Shown here piece by piece: positions 32,874 through 47,200 of a stretch of DNA of 64,000 nucleotides. This stretch comes from Flavimobilis soli. GTDB lineage: Bacteria > Actinomycetota > Actinomycetes > Actinomycetales > Cellulomonadaceae. Every line of letters starts with the position of its first letter. Within the stretch, counting starts at the first letter, position 1. The notes under the pieces are model-generated. The model had not been told where the DNA came from, ran no database searches, and saw only the letters and a program-made list of their open reading frames with translations. Location of the stretch: assembly GCF_002564025.1 (NCBI RefSeq), contig NZ_PDJH01000001.1, positions 1,736,001-1,800,000 on the forward strand, in the 5' to 3' direction. Made by a program: the position numbers and the translations under genes.

Positions 32874-33736
32874 GTTCCCACCGCCTCGTGCTTGCGCAGG
32901 GCCCGTCTCCAGACCTGCCGGAAGATCAGGTGCAGGACGACGATCCATGCCGCGCACTCGGCGACGAGCCACCACGAGTGGTCGCCCATGCCCGCGATGA
33001 TCTCGGCGGGTGCACCGCACGCGTACCAGAGCGGCTGGTGGGCCAAGATCGCCGGAAGAGCGCCGGGAAGCAGGGCGATCGGCGAGATCATCCCGCCGAG
33101 CACCCACTCGGCCCCGAAGAGCAGGCCCTGCACGCCCTGGGCCTTCGTCATCCAGAACGCGACCGTCGCGACCATGGCACTGAGGTAGGACGCCGCCGCG
33201 ACGCCGAGCACCGAGACCACGACGGCGAGGGCGACGTCGCTCGGACGCCCTGTCGTCTCTCCGCCCGCGGCAAGGATGATCGTGGGCACCGCGACCACGA
33301 GCACGGGGAGCCGGTAGAGGTTTCCCGCGAGACCTTCAGCGGCCGGCACGAGCACCGGGTGGAAAGGGCGCAAGAGCATCGCCGAGAGCCTGCCGTCGTG
33401 GAGGCGGTCCGAGAGCCCGAAGATGATCTCCCCACCGACCGACAGGTTGGTCGTCACGAGGACGATCGCGAAGTACGTCGTGAACTGGGCCTGCGTCACG
33501 CCGCCCACCGCACCGTCGTCCGACGCGCCGCGCCAGAGCGCCATGAAGGCGAGCGGGACGACCCAGCCGAACGCACCGATCATGATCTGCGCCCGGTAGG
33601 CCGCGCGCGCCTGGACCTCGGTGCGCAGGAGTGCCCCGGTGATTCGCGCGAGGTAGCGCACGCCCCGGACCTCGGCCTGCTCGGGCGGTCGAGCAGGCCG
33701 TGCCTCGACGGCGGCGAGAGCGGTGTGCGCGTTCAC
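32870..33736 (-). CDS. ABC-2 family permease, first subunit
   Basis: The 288-residue protein begins VNAHTALAAVEARPARPPEQ (GTG start) and has a cytoplasmic N-terminus of about 45 residues, then six membrane helices. FGLSDRLHDGRLSAMLLRPF near residue 115 is typical of these paired permeases. Start and stop codons overlap the ATPase and the second permease by four bases, so the three proteins are made together and probably form a heterodimeric channel. Confidence 0.85.
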   Translation of the reverse strand: MNAHTALAAVEARPARPPEQAEVRGVRYLARITGALLRTEVQARAAYRAQIMIGAFGWVVPLAFMALWRGASDDGAVGGVTQAQFTTYFAIVLVTTNLSVGGEIIFGLSDRLHDGRLSAMLLRPFHPVLVPAAEGLAGNLYRLPVLVVAVPTIILAAGGETTGRPSDVALAVVVSVLGVAAASYLSAMVATVAFWMTKAQGVQGLLFGAEWVLGGMISPIALLPGALPAILAHQPLWYACGAPAEIIAGMGDHSWWLVAECAAWIVVLHLIFRQVWRRALRKHEAVGT

Positions 33737-34728
33737 GCGTCCGCTCCGGTGCGCTGGTACAGCTGGCGCAGCGTCTCCTCGAGCGGCGGGTCGACCATGG
33801 TCAGGTCGGAGACGGCGTCGGACTGCTCGAGCCGCCCGACGACGTGCCCGGTCCGGCCGCGCGGCACCTCGAGCACGAGCTCGGTCGTCGAGTGCTCGAC
33901 GACGTTCACGTCGCCGTCGAGGTCGAGCGCCGCCAGCTCGTTCTCCGGCAGCGGCCGCACGAGCTGGGCGCGCAGCCGCTTGGTGTCGCTCGCCATCGCC
34001 TGCACGTCGCGCAGCGGGCCGTGGTAGGTGAGGTGCCCCGCCGAGATCGTCATGACCTCCTGGCACAGCGCCTCGATGTCCGCGAGATAGTGGGACGTCA
34101 GCAGGACGCACGCACCGGTGCGCGCGACGTACTCGGCGACGAACTCCCGGATCTGCACCTGCGCCTCGAAGTCGAGACCGAGCGTCGGTTCGTCCAGCAG
34201 CACGACCTGCGGCCGGTGCATGAGCGACGCCGCGAACTCGCAGCGCATGCGTTGACCGAGGCTGAGCTTGCGTGCCTGCTGCATGACGAAGGGCTCGAGC
34301 CCGAGCATCTCGATCAGCTCGTCGCGGCTGTCCTCGTACTCGCGGCTCCCGAGCCCGTAGGTGACACGGTGCAGGTCGAACGACTCCATGACGGGCAGGT
34401 CGATGTGCAGCTGCCAGCGCTGGCCCATGACGAACCCGAGCTGGCGGAGGAACTCGGGGTCGCGCCGCGACGGCGTGTGCCCGAGCACCTCGACCCGACC
34501 CGAGGTCGGCGTGAGGAGGCCGGCGAGGCACTTGAGCGTCGTCGTCTTTCCCGAGCCGTTCGGACCGAGGAAGCCGAGCACCTGGCCCCCGCCTGCGGTG
34601 AACGAGACGTTCTCGACGGCCGTGACGGTGCGATGCTCGCGGTGGACGATCGAGCGCAGCGCGGCCTTGAGACCTGGCTCGCGCACGGTGACCTCGAACT
34701 CCCGGACGAGGTCGTCGACGACGATCAT
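33733..34728 (-). CDS. ABC transporter ATP-binding protein
   Basis: The 331-residue ATPase has Walker A GPNGSGKTT (Lys61), the ABC signature LSLGQRMRCE, Walker B VVLLDEPTLGLD and the switch His in TSHYLAD. The N-terminal extension (VTVREPGLKAALRSIVHREH) is characteristic of the exporter group that pairs with DUF990-type permeases. It energises export by the two permeases that follow. The ATG at 34728 has GAGAGGA upstream; a longer reading to 34896 is not supported by family sequence. Confidence 0.93.
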   Translation of the reverse strand: MIVVDDLVREFEVTVREPGLKAALRSIVHREHRTVTAVENVSFTAGGGQVLGFLGPNGSGKTTTLKCLAGLLTPTSGRVEVLGHTPSRRDPEFLRQLGFVMGQRWQLHIDLPVMESFDLHRVTYGLGSREYEDSRDELIEMLGLEPFVMQQARKLSLGQRMRCEFAASLMHRPQVVLLDEPTLGLDFEAQVQIREFVAEYVARTGACVLLTSHYLADIEALCQEVMTISAGHLTYHGPLRDVQAMASDTKRLRAQLVRPLPENELAALDLDGDVNVVEHSTTELVLEVPRGRTGHVVGRLEQSDAVSDLTMVDPPLEETLRQLYQRTGADA

Positions 34729-34889
34729 GGTGATCCTCTCGTATCTGCAGGTCAAGCGCCGGCGCGGCCCCTCCGTGCGGTCGTGGAGAAACCTAGCGGT
34801 CGCCACCGACACGGAGCGAGCAAAATTGCTGCAAGGTTGCACGCTAGTCTCGACCCGGGCCCGGGCGGGCCGCGGGAACGGAGCTGGAC

Positions 34890-35810
34890 ATGGCACGGGT
34901 GCTCGTCGCGGGCATGATCAACATCGAGACGAACCTGCGGATCGAAGGGTTCCCGCTCGGCTACCACCCGGTCACCTACCCGTTCCACGGCGTGACGACG
35001 AACGTCTCGGGAGCGGCCTGGAACGTCGGCAAGGCCCTCTCAAGACTCGGGCACGAGGTCCGCTTCGTGAGCCTCGTCGGTGACGACGACCTCGCGAGGC
35101 TCGCGCGCCGTGACGTGCGCGACGCCGGAATCGACGACAGGTTCGTCCTCACCGTCCCGGGTGCGACGGCGCAGTCCGTGATCCTCGTCGACCCGGATGG
35201 CCGCCGGCAGGTGCACACCGACCTCAAGGACCTCCAGGAGCCGACGACGGTCTACCCCGCCGCCGCTCTCACCGAGGCGATGGACGGCTGCGAGCTCGCG
35301 GTGATCGGCAACATGAACATGTGCCGCAACGTCCTGCGCCGCGTCCGCGCGCAGGGCATCCCGACGGCGGTCGACGTGCACGTGCTGCACGACCTGCACG
35401 ACGCGTACGACCGCGAGTTCCTCGCGGGCGCCGACACGGTCATGGTGAGCGACGAGGGCCTCGACGGCCGTGACCCGCACGGCTACCTCCGCGCCATCCA
35501 GGACATCTACCCCGCCACGACGGCGATCCTCGGCCGTGGCGCGGCCGGCGCCACGGTCCGTCACCGCCAGGGCGACGACGTCGAGGTGCACGACGTGCCT
35601 GCCGTGGCGCCTCGCGGCGTCGTCAACACGGTCGGGGCGGGCGACGCGCTGCTCAGTGGCTACGTGCACGCCGTCCTCGGCGGAGCCGCGCCGCGCGAGG
35701 CGCTCGTCGTCGCGACGACGTTCGCGGGCTGGAAGGTCGGCGCCTCGGGCGCCTCGTCCGGCCTGACCGACGCCGCGCACCTGGCTGAGCTGGTCGCCTC
35801 ACGGTCCTGA
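34890..35810 (+). CDS. PfkB-family carbohydrate kinase
   Basis: The 306-residue ribokinase-fold enzyme begins MARVLVAGMINIETNLRIEG. GAAWNVGKALSRLG near residue 42 is the first PfkB signature and NTVGAGDALLSGY at 246-258 the second, with catalytic Asp252. It should phosphorylate a sugar or nucleoside with ATP; the substrate is not evident. It diverges from the ABC operon and stands alone, so context does not help. It has a weak GGAGCTGG ribosome-binding site. Confidence 0.9.
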   Translation: MARVLVAGMINIETNLRIEGFPLGYHPVTYPFHGVTTNVSGAAWNVGKALSRLGHEVRFVSLVGDDDLARLARRDVRDAGIDDRFVLTVPGATAQSVILVDPDGRRQVHTDLKDLQEPTTVYPAAALTEAMDGCELAVIGNMNMCRNVLRRVRAQGIPTAVDVHVLHDLHDAYDREFLAGADTVMVSDEGLDGRDPHGYLRAIQDIYPATTAILGRGAAGATVRHRQGDDVEVHDVPAVAPRGVVNTVGAGDALLSGYVHAVLGGAAPREALVVATTFAGWKVGASGASSGLTDAAHLAELVASRS

Positions 35811-35856
35811 GGGGGAGACCCGCCCTGGCGGGGGCTGGGGCTCGGCCGTCAGCTGC

Positions 35857-36345
35857 TCAGGCTCCGTCGCTCTCGGCCTCGGCCGGGACGCCCGCGCCCT
35901 CGGACGCCGGAGACCCGACGAAGCCTCGCGCCTCAGCCTCCTGCGCTGCGTCCTGGCGAGCTCGCCACCAGCCGAGCACGCCGAGGGCAGTGCTCCCTGC
36001 TGCGAGCACGAGGCGCGGACGGCGTGCTCCCCGACGCTCGAGGGCGTCGTGCAGCCGGCCGTCCCACCGCTCGCTCCACCGAGCGCTGGCGAGCCCGAGA
36101 GCCGCACCACCCGCCGTCAGCCCGATGCGTGCGCCGCGCGACATGTCGGCGTTCTCGGTGCTCAGGACGGCCCATGTCATCCACGCCGCGAATGCCGCGT
36201 TCGCCGCGCGATAGGCGCGCAGGCCGGTCCCGTCGAGAGTACGAGGATCGACCAGGGTGATCGCCCAGGTCGCAGCGCTCGACGCGACGAGGTGGGGCAC
36301 GCTGCGCGAGTCGTTGAGGCTCAGCGTGGGCTTCGGTGACCGCAT
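35857..36345 (-). CDS. Small membrane-associated protein of unknown function, 162 residues
   Basis: The protein begins MRSPKPTLSLNDSRSVPHLV and has three weakly hydrophobic segments (about 20-35, 48-62 and 73-86) and one near 112-125, separated by polar loops. The C-terminal 30 residues are acidic and Glu/Ala-rich. I recognise no family. It is convergent with the PfkB gene and lies downstream of, and in line with, the HAD phosphatase 44 bases away, so it may be its second cistron. Confidence 0.6.
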   Translation of the reverse strand: MRSPKPTLSLNDSRSVPHLVASSAATWAITLVDPRTLDGTGLRAYRAANAAFAAWMTWAVLSTENADMSRGARIGLTAGGAALGLASARWSERWDGRLHDALERRGARRPRLVLAAGSTALGVLGWWRARQDAAQEAEARGFVGSPASEGAGVPAEAESDGA

Positions 36346-36389
36346 CGCTCCACCCTAACAACGCTGCGGGCGTCCGGGCGGTCGGGGTC

Positions 36390-37145
36390 TCACAGGGCGG
36401 GGATGAGGCCCTCGAGGTACACAGCGGTGTCTTCCCAGCCCTCGACCGCGTGGCACGTGACGCCCATCGCGAGGACGGGGTAGTCGTTGCCAGCCTCGTC
36501 GAGACGGTCGCCGACGAAGAGCATGTCGTCCAGGGGGATGCCCGACGCGTCCGCGAGCTTGCGCATGCCGTACGCCTTGTCGATGCCCTTGCGGGTGATG
36601 TCGACGGACGTCGAGCCGCCCGAGCGCACCTCGAGGTCCGGGAGTAGCTGCGCGACGGCGGCCCGGAGCGTCGACTTCTTCTTCCCGGTCGGGTCCCAGG
36701 CGGACTTGGCGGCGACAGGGGCGGCCTGCCCGAGCGCCGAGAAGGTGATCTGCGAGCCGCGGTCCTCGAGGATCGGTCCCCACGTCTCGGGCTCCCACAG
36801 GCCGAGCCGGCGAGCCTCCTGCTCGACAGCGGCGAGCGCGCGGGTCTTCTCGTCGTCGCTGAGCGTCTCGGCGTACACCTGCTGCCACTCGCCGTCGGCG
36901 TGGCGGAAGTACTGCGTGCCGCACGTCGGCATGAGGTGGAGGCGGGCGAGCGCGGCTGCGTCGGCGCCGTGGAGGCGCTCGATGACCTGGCTGCGGAACT
37001 GGGCGATCTGACCGCCGGAGATGATGCACACCTCGACCTTCTCGAGGAGGCGGATGAGCAGCTCGCTCATACGGGGGTCGAGCGGGGACTTCGAGGGAGC
37101 CAGTGTGTCGTCAAGGTCGAACGCGACGAGGCGCGGGATGGTCAC
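36390..37145 (-). CDS. HAD-IIB family hydrolase
   Basis: The 251-residue phosphatase has the HAD nucleophile motif FDLDDTLA (Asp10, Asp12), motif II near SGG at 45, the conserved Lys in the TRKGIDKAYG region and GDRLDEAGNDYPV near 216 for metal binding. The cap is of type IIB, as in sugar phosphatases and the phosphomannomutase-like group. The substrate is probably a phosphorylated sugar. The ATG at 37145 is the only good start. Confidence 0.9.
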   Translation of the reverse strand: MTIPRLVAFDLDDTLAPSKSPLDPRMSELLIRLLEKVEVCIISGGQIAQFRSQVIERLHGADAAALARLHLMPTCGTQYFRHADGEWQQVYAETLSDDEKTRALAAVEQEARRLGLWEPETWGPILEDRGSQITFSALGQAAPVAAKSAWDPTGKKKSTLRAAVAQLLPDLEVRSGGSTSVDITRKGIDKAYGMRKLADASGIPLDDMLFVGDRLDEAGNDYPVLAMGVTCHAVEGWEDTAVYLEGLIPAL

Positions 37146-37224
37146 AGGAAGGCTCCAACGTCGTCGGGAAGCCGTCCCGATCGTCGGTCACCGGTGATCG
37201 GCCGGCCGGTGCGGGAACTTCTGG

Positions 37225-37297
37225 TGGAGCCAGGGGGACTCGAACCCCCAACCCCCTGCTTGCAAAGCAGGTGCGCTACCAATTGCGCCATGGCCCC
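37225..37297 (-). tRNA. tRNA-Ala (anticodon TGC)
   Basis: The acceptor stem is GGGGCCA/TGGCTCC with one G-T pair, the anticodon stem CTGCT/AGCAG encloses TTTGCAA giving TGC, and GGTTCGAGTCC marks the T arm. The discriminator is A, and CCA is encoded just beyond (37222-37224). A short palindrome (37302-37315) separates it from DLW-39. Ala and Ile tRNAs downstream of gyrA are a conserved actinobacterial arrangement. Confidence 0.95.
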
Positions 37298-37322
37298 GTG
37301 ACGGGCAGCTGCCCGCAGGGTT

Positions 37323-37442
37323 TCACTCGAAGGTGTCGGTGACCTCGGACCACACGTCACGGCGTGCGGCTTCCTCGGAGTACTTCCGCCAGGCGACGTA
37401 GCCGGCCGTTGCGACGAGCGTGAGAACCAGAAGCTTCTTCAT
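37323..37442 (-). CDS. DLW-39 family small protein, 39 residues
   Basis: The ORF reads MKKLLVLTLVATAGYVAWRK then a polar tail with DVWSEVTD, matching the DLW-39 family in length, the single membrane helix and the conserved D-[LV]-W motif. GGAGGATGCG precedes the ATG. The family lies between the Ile and Ala tRNAs downstream of gyrA in many Actinobacteria, exactly as here. Function is unknown; it is probably an inner-membrane microprotein. Confidence 0.85.
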   Translation of the reverse strand: MKKLLVLTLVATAGYVAWRKYSEEAARRDVWSEVTDTFE

Positions 37443-37469
37443 CGCATCCTCCATCGGTGAGGTGTGTCG

Positions 37470-37543
37470 TGGGCCCAGGAGGACTTGAACCTCCGACCTC
37501 TTCCTTATCAGGGAAGCGCTCTAACCGCCTGAGCTATGGGCCC
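37470..37543 (-). tRNA. tRNA-Ile (anticodon GAT)
   Basis: The acceptor stem GGGCCCA/TGGGCCC is perfect. The anticodon stem CTTCC/GGAAG encloses CTGATAA giving GAT, and GGTTCAAGTCC marks the T arm. The discriminator is A and CCA is not encoded. It follows the DUF3566 gene and precedes DLW-39. Confidence 0.95.
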
Positions 37544-37666
37544 GTTCCGCGCTCGACGACCCGCCTTGGTGAGGGGGCCGCGACAAGCAGCGGTGATGAG
37601 ACTACCTCAGCGGCGGCGATGATCCAAAACGACGAGCTCCGGCGCCAGCCGAGGGAGTCTGAGCGC

Positions 37667-38376
37667 TCACTCGTCGGTGAGCGTCACGTGCAGACCACCC
37701 ACGAGGGCCGCCGTCACGTTGTAGAGGAAGGCGCCGATCGTGCCGAGCGCCGTGAGGAGCACGACGTCGACGACGGCGATGAGCGTCGCGATCGACAGGA
37801 CCTTGTCGCGCTCGACGTACTGCAGGACGTCGAGCGTCGACTCGGAGCCCACGATGTCGCGGACCATCTCGTCGATCTGCGTGAAGACACCCATGCTGTT
37901 GACGGCGTACCAGAACACCCACGCCGCGACGATGAGCATGATGCCCGCGGCGACCGAGAGCAGGAACGAGAGCTTCATGACCGACCACGGGTCGACGCGC
38001 GACAGGCTCAGGCGCACCTTGCGTGGGCCGGCTGCGACGGCCGAAGCCTCGGGGTCCACGGCCGGCTCGGCCGAAGCGGCCGAGGGCTGCCAGGCGGGCT
38101 GGCTCGCGTCGGCCGCAGATGCCTCCGCATCCGACGACGTCGTGCTCGCGGCGTCAGGCGCTGTCGCCTCGGGTGCCGACGGGACCGAGGCGGGAGCGGC
38201 CTCGGCCGGGCTGGACGTCGTGCCGCTCGTCTCGACCGAGCTGGCCGAGGCGGTGTCGTCCGACGGCGGGGCCGGGACCGGGTTGGTCGCCTTCGCCTTG
38301 TCCGTCGTCGGGCGGGGGACGCGCTTGCGCGGTGCGATGGCCGGGGGGGCGCCGGCGCCCTTCTTGTCCTTCTCGG

Positions 38377-38380
<4 letters not shown>
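37667..38380 (-). CDS. DUF3566 domain membrane protein
   Basis: The 237-residue protein has a disordered Ala/Pro/Ser-rich cytoplasmic half (1-125), then the DUF3566 module with two membrane helices (about 137-158 and 195-217) and a segment starting [20 protein letters not shown]. It corresponds to the gene that follows gyrA in Mycobacterium, and its GTG overlaps the gyrA stop by four bases. Function is unknown; the position is deeply conserved in Actinobacteria. Confidence 0.92.
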
Positions 38381-41058
<2,678 letters not shown>

Positions 41059-41140
41059 GGTCCTGGTTCCTTCGCTCGGCGCTGACGCCGGTTCTTGTCG
41101 TGGTTCCTGCTGGGGCTGGCCGGGCGGGTGCCCGGTCGGC

Positions 41141-43171
<2,031 letters not shown>

Positions 43172-43511
43172 TGAAGAAGTGCTCCTCGACGTTGTGCTTC
43201 ATGTTCCCGCAGGTCAACGTCCTCTCCGGCATCCCGGAACTGAACGAACGACCGCCCTCCGCGTGAGCGGCAGGACGCACGAGGGAAGCCTGGGGAAGTC
43301 CTGGGCTGCGCCTGGCGCGATGCGGCGTCGGCGTCCTGACACGAACCGAGGGACCTCGGAGGCCGCAGACCGCGCAGCTTCTCGTGCCCCTCGTCGACGT
43401 CATACCAGCCAACTTCCCCAGTCTACCTGGAAACGGCAGAATCGTCGGCCTGACACGACTTTTCCACAGCCTTTCCCACAGTGCGCCACCGAGGCTCGCG
43501 CACAGGTCCTG
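43172..43511 (-). promoter_or_regulatory. gyrB upstream region
   Basis: No gene is supported. On the minus strand TAGACT (about 43420-43425) is a possible -10. TTTTCCACA (43460-43468) is a one-mismatch DnaA box, with a weaker TTTCCCACA beside it. A 12-codon [15 protein letters not shown] (43164-43202) ends inside gyrB and could couple its translation. Gyrase promoters often respond to supercoiling. Confidence 0.4.
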
Positions 43512-44264
43512 TCAGCCCCACGTGTCGCGCGGCCCTCGGCCCTTGACCGAACGCTGGCCACGGCTGAACGACCGTCCGACAGGGCCCTGGACGCGCACCT
43601 CCGAGACGACCCCTTCGCCGAGCTCGGCCGCGAGCCGGGTGAGGAGCTGAGGGGTCAGCAGCTTGAGCTGGGTCGCCCACGCTGTCGAGCTGGCCCGCAC
43701 GTGCAGCACGTGGTCCTCGAAGTGCTCCGGGGTGCAGTGATCCGCGATCTCGTCGCCGACTACCTCCCGCCACCGCCCGATGGCACCCCCGACCGAGACC
43801 TCCTCCTCCCAGCCACGCTCACGCAGGAGCGCAGACATCGTCGACCCGAACAGCTGCGGGTCCCGGCCATCGCGGCCCGGACCTGACCGGACCGTGAAGT
43901 CTGCGCGCTTGCGCGGCATACCCGGACGCAACCCACGCTCGCGTGCCGCAGCCTTCGCGCGGTTGAGCGCCTCGCGCGCGACCTGCGCCGGCGACGGCAG
44001 CTCGACGACGTCACGCACGGTCCCCGGAGGCTCGAGAGCGTCGTCGTCCCGCACGACGACGGCCGAACCGTCCCACGTGCTCGTCACCCCGGGCGGGGCG
44101 TCGGCGTCGTCGGTCGAGGCCTTCGCCTCGTGCTCCGCGCGCAGAGCCTCGGCGCGCGCGGCCGCGCGTCGCGCCGCGGCCCTCGCCTTCGCGACGGCCT
44201 CCGCCGCCGCAGCAGCCGGGTCGGGACGCTCTTGCGCCGCGGGTGCGACGTCGTCAGACGACAC
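43512..44264 (-). CDS. dciA: DciA-like DUF721 protein
   Basis: The 250-residue protein has a disordered acidic/Ala-rich N-terminal half (1-90) and a C-terminal DUF721 domain (about 125-220) with [20 protein letters not shown] and [16 protein letters not shown]. DciA proteins load the replicative helicase DnaB in bacteria without DnaC. The location right after recF is the canonical actinobacterial one. Its GTG overlaps the recF stop by 11 bases. Confidence 0.9.
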   Translation of the reverse strand: MSSDDVAPAAQERPDPAAAAAEAVAKARAAARRAAARAEALRAEHEAKASTDDADAPPGVTSTWDGSAVVVRDDDALEPPGTVRDVVELPSPAQVAREALNRAKAAARERGLRPGMPRKRADFTVRSGPGRDGRDPQLFGSTMSALLRERGWEEEVSVGGAIGRWREVVGDEIADHCTPEHFEDHVLHVRASSTAWATQLKLLTPQLLTRLAAELGEGVVSEVRVQGPVGRSFSRGQRSVKGRGPRDTWG

Positions 44265-45471
44265 GGCTCACCCGTCCCTGCAGCACGTCGTGCCGGGTGC
44301 CGCTCAGGCTCGCCGGGACGTCGTCCGGCACCGCGGCCGTGATGATCACCTGCCGCGCGCCGCCCACGAGCTCCGCGAGCCGCTCCCGACGCCGTACGTC
44401 GAGCTCGGCGAAGACGTCGTCGAGGATGAGCACCGGTTCACCGTCCTCGCGCGAGTCCGCGACCCAGAGATCGTCGTCCTCCACGGTCGTGAGACCTCCC
44501 GACGTCCCCGACGCGAGGAAGCGGTAAGCCGCGAGCCGCAGCGCGAGCGCGAAGGACCACGACTCCCCGTGGCTCGCGTACCCCTTCGCCGGCAGCCCGC
44601 CGAGCACCAGGGTCACGTCGTCACGGTGCGGGCCCACCAGGCAGACGCCGCGCTCGAGCTCCTTCGGGCGCACGCGTGCGAGCGCTTCGAGCATCTGGGT
44701 TTCGAGCTCGGCGCGGCTCGGCTGCGCAGCCGGGACGAGCGCGACGTCCTTCTCGAGCGCGACCGCGAGCGACGACCGGTACGTCACGACGGCCTCGCCC
44801 TGCCCGGCGCTGACCTGCTCGTACGCCTCTTGCACGTGCGGCGCGAGAGCCTGGACCAGCCGGTGACGCACCGCGATGATCTCCGCGCCGAGCTCGGCGA
44901 GGCGGGCGTCCCAGACGTCGAGCGTCGACAGGTCTGGAGCAGCGCCACGGGTGCGCCGCGCGAACCCAGCGGACTTCAGCAACGCCGACCGCTGCCGCAG
45001 CACCCGGTCGTAGTCGCTCAGGACGCTCGACATGCGCGGCGTCACGAGGACCGTCAGGTCGTCGAGGAACCGCCGCCGCGCGTCCGGGTCCCCCTTGACG
45101 AGGACCAGGTCCTCAGGCGCGAAGAGCACGGTGCGCAGGATCCCGACGACGTCACGCACCTTGGTCGTGACCGCCCGGTTGATGCGCGCACGGTTCGCAC
45201 GCCCCTGGTTGATCTCGATCTCGATCGTGCTCGCTCGGTCGCCGCGGACGACGCGCGACCGCACGAGCGCACGCTCCTGGCCTGCGCGGATCAGCGCAGC
45301 ATCAGTCGCGACACGGTGGGAACCGAGGGTCGCGACGTAGCCGATGGCCTCGACGAGGTTTGTCTTGCCCTGGCCGTTCGGCCCGACGAGGGCGTTGACC
45401 CCCGGCTCGAGCTCGAGGTCCACCTCGGCGTACGACCGGAAGTCGTGCAGCGAGAGGTGCGAGACGTACAT
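44254..45471 (-). CDS. recF: DNA replication/repair protein RecF
   Basis: The 405-residue SMC-like ATPase has Walker [10 protein letters not shown] (Lys36), the signature [15 protein letters not shown] and Walker [12 protein letters not shown]. RecF helps load RecA at gaps with RecO and RecR. It begins 19 bases after dnaN and overlaps dciA, forming the usual dnaN-recF-dciA unit. No gnd gene lies between dnaN and recF, unlike in Mycobacterium. Confidence 0.97.
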   Translation of the reverse strand: MYVSHLSLHDFRSYAEVDLELEPGVNALVGPNGQGKTNLVEAIGYVATLGSHRVATDAALIRAGQERALVRSRVVRGDRASTIEIEINQGRANRARINRAVTTKVRDVVGILRTVLFAPEDLVLVKGDPDARRRFLDDLTVLVTPRMSSVLSDYDRVLRQRSALLKSAGFARRTRGAAPDLSTLDVWDARLAELGAEIIAVRHRLVQALAPHVQEAYEQVSAGQGEAVVTYRSSLAVALEKDVALVPAAQPSRAELETQMLEALARVRPKELERGVCLVGPHRDDVTLVLGGLPAKGYASHGESWSFALALRLAAYRFLASGTSGGLTTVEDDDLWVADSREDGEPVLILDDVFAELDVRRRERLAELVGGARQVIITAAVPDDVPASLSGTRHDVLQGRVSRVV

Positions 45472-45490
45472 GCGACGCGCACCGCCCTCG

Positions 45491-46621
45491 TCAGCTGGCG
45501 AAGCGGATCGGGACCAGCAGGTAGCGGTAGTGGGTCAGGTCCTCGCCGTCGAGCGACTCCTGCCCGGTGAACTCGACCGGCTTGTTGGGGTGCGTGAAGC
45601 TCAGGCGGACGAAGTCCGTGCCGAGCGCGCCCAGGCCGTCGAGGAGGAACGTCGGGTTGAACGCGACCGAGATGTCCTCACCCACGAGCAGCGCCTCGAG
45701 CGCCTCCGACGCCTGAGCGTCGTCGCCCTGACCGGCGTTGAGCACCACAGAGCTGTCGCTGAAGGTGAGGCGGATGGGGGTGTTGCGCTCCGCGACGAGG
45801 GCGACACGCTTCGTCGCCTCGATGAGCGGCTGCGTCGGGACCACGGCGTGGATCGGCGTCTCGTCCGGGAACAGTCGGCGGACGGGCGGGTAGTCGCCGT
45901 CCACCAGCAGGGACGTGGTGTGACGGCCGCCGGCCTCGAAACCGATGAGGTCGACGCCCGTGCCGGTCGACAGCGCGACGGTGACCTCGCCGGACGAGCC
46001 GAGCGACTTCGCGACGTCGGACAGCGTGCGCGCACGGACGAGGGCCACGTCCGAGATGTCGGGGCGAGACGGCTTCCACGTGAGCTCGCGCAGCGCGAGG
46101 CGGTAGCGGTCCGTGGCGAGGAGCGTGATCTGCTCGCCCTCGATCTCGAGGCGGACACCCGTGAGCAGCGGGAGCGTGTCGTCCTTGCTCGCCGCGACGG
46201 AAACCTGGGCGACGGCGGACGTCAGCTCGTCGCCCGAGACGGTGCCGACGGTCGCCGGCATCGCAGGGAGTGCGGGGTAGTCCTCGACCGGCATGGTCAG
46301 GAGCGTGAAGCGGCTCGCGCCGCAGGTCACGGTGACCTTGTTGCCGTCAAGGGTCACGTCGACCGGCTTGTTGGGCAGCGCGCGCGAGATCTCGGCGAGC
46401 AGGCGACCCGAGACGAGGACCTCGCCACCCTGCGAGACCTCGGCAGGGATCTCCGAGCGGGCGGAGACCTCGTAGTCGAACGTCGAGAGCTTGAGCATGC
46501 CCACCTCGTCCGCCTCGATCCGGATGCCGGAGAGGACGGGCGCCGGCGGCCGTGCCGGGAGCGTGCGAGCGGTCCAGGTGACCGCCTCGGCGAGGACATC
46601 GCGTTCGACGCGGAACTTCAT
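45491..46621 (-). CDS. dnaN: DNA polymerase III subunit beta (sliding clamp)
   Basis: The 376-residue clamp has the three-domain layout and ends [13 protein letters not shown], where the family normally ends in a P-M-R-like motif. It starts [20 protein letters not shown] with GGAGGGTGGCC upstream. The ring tethers polymerase III to DNA. It lies directly downstream of the oriC region. Confidence 0.98.
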   Translation of the reverse strand: MKFRVERDVLAEAVTWTARTLPARPPAPVLSGIRIEADEVGMLKLSTFDYEVSARSEIPAEVSQGGEVLVSGRLLAEISRALPNKPVDVTLDGNKVTVTCGASRFTLLTMPVEDYPALPAMPATVGTVSGDELTSAVAQVSVAASKDDTLPLLTGVRLEIEGEQITLLATDRYRLALRELTWKPSRPDISDVALVRARTLSDVAKSLGSSGEVTVALSTGTGVDLIGFEAGGRHTTSLLVDGDYPPVRRLFPDETPIHAVVPTQPLIEATKRVALVAERNTPIRLTFSDSSVVLNAGQGDDAQASEALEALLVGEDISVAFNPTFLLDGLGALGTDFVRLSFTHPNKPVEFTGQESLDGEDLTHYRYLLVPIRFAS

Positions 46622-47200
46622 CGGCCACCCTCCAGGACGTCGAGCTCATGAGATCAGTCCGGAGCCAGCGTGCGAGGACGCACGAGTGGTCACGGATCTG
46701 CCCCACACTACGCGAGCCAAGGCTTGAGAGTCACGTCGGTGTCTCTTGGCATGCCGGTGGTCCGACCGGCGTCACCTCGTGTGCTCGTCAGGGCCCTCGT
46801 TGTGGAGGGGCGGATCCCGGAAGGGTCGTTCTGGGGATGGGCTTGTGGGCCGCCAGAGTCACTGGATGAAGGTGTGTGGATTTCTCTGTGGTGAAGGGTT
46901 CGTCGTCGTCATCGGTGCTGTGGATTCGGTGGATCGGGCGTGTTCACCGAGGTCGGCGGCGATTTTCGGGTGTGGGTGCGGGAGCTGCAGATCCTGTGGA
47001 TCGAGGCGCCCGCGTGTGGATGTCGTTATCGGGCCTCAGCGGCGTCCACGAGACTCCACCGTGCCGTCCACAGTTTTCGGGCTGTCGTCCACGTCTATCC
47101 ACAGCCTTCCCCACAGGTGTGGACAGTCGTCCCATGCATTGTTGAAGGTCACGTCGAGGTCACGGTGTGGTCATCTGCCACGCCGTGGGCCGAGGACGTG
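46622..47200. other. oriC: Predicted chromosomal origin oriC between dnaA and dnaN
   Basis: This 579-base gap holds no gene. It contains at least eight DnaA-box-like 9-mers in both directions: TGTGGATTT (46875), TGTGGATTC (46919), TGTGGATCG (46995), TGTGGATGT (47015), CCGTCCACA (47064), CTATCCACA (47095), TTCCCCACA (47107) and TGTGGACAG (47118). Box density, the dnaA-dnaN location and the clear switch of gene direction on either side match actinobacterial oriC. No obvious AT-rich unwinding element is present; the densest segment is 47064-47126. Confidence 0.85.
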
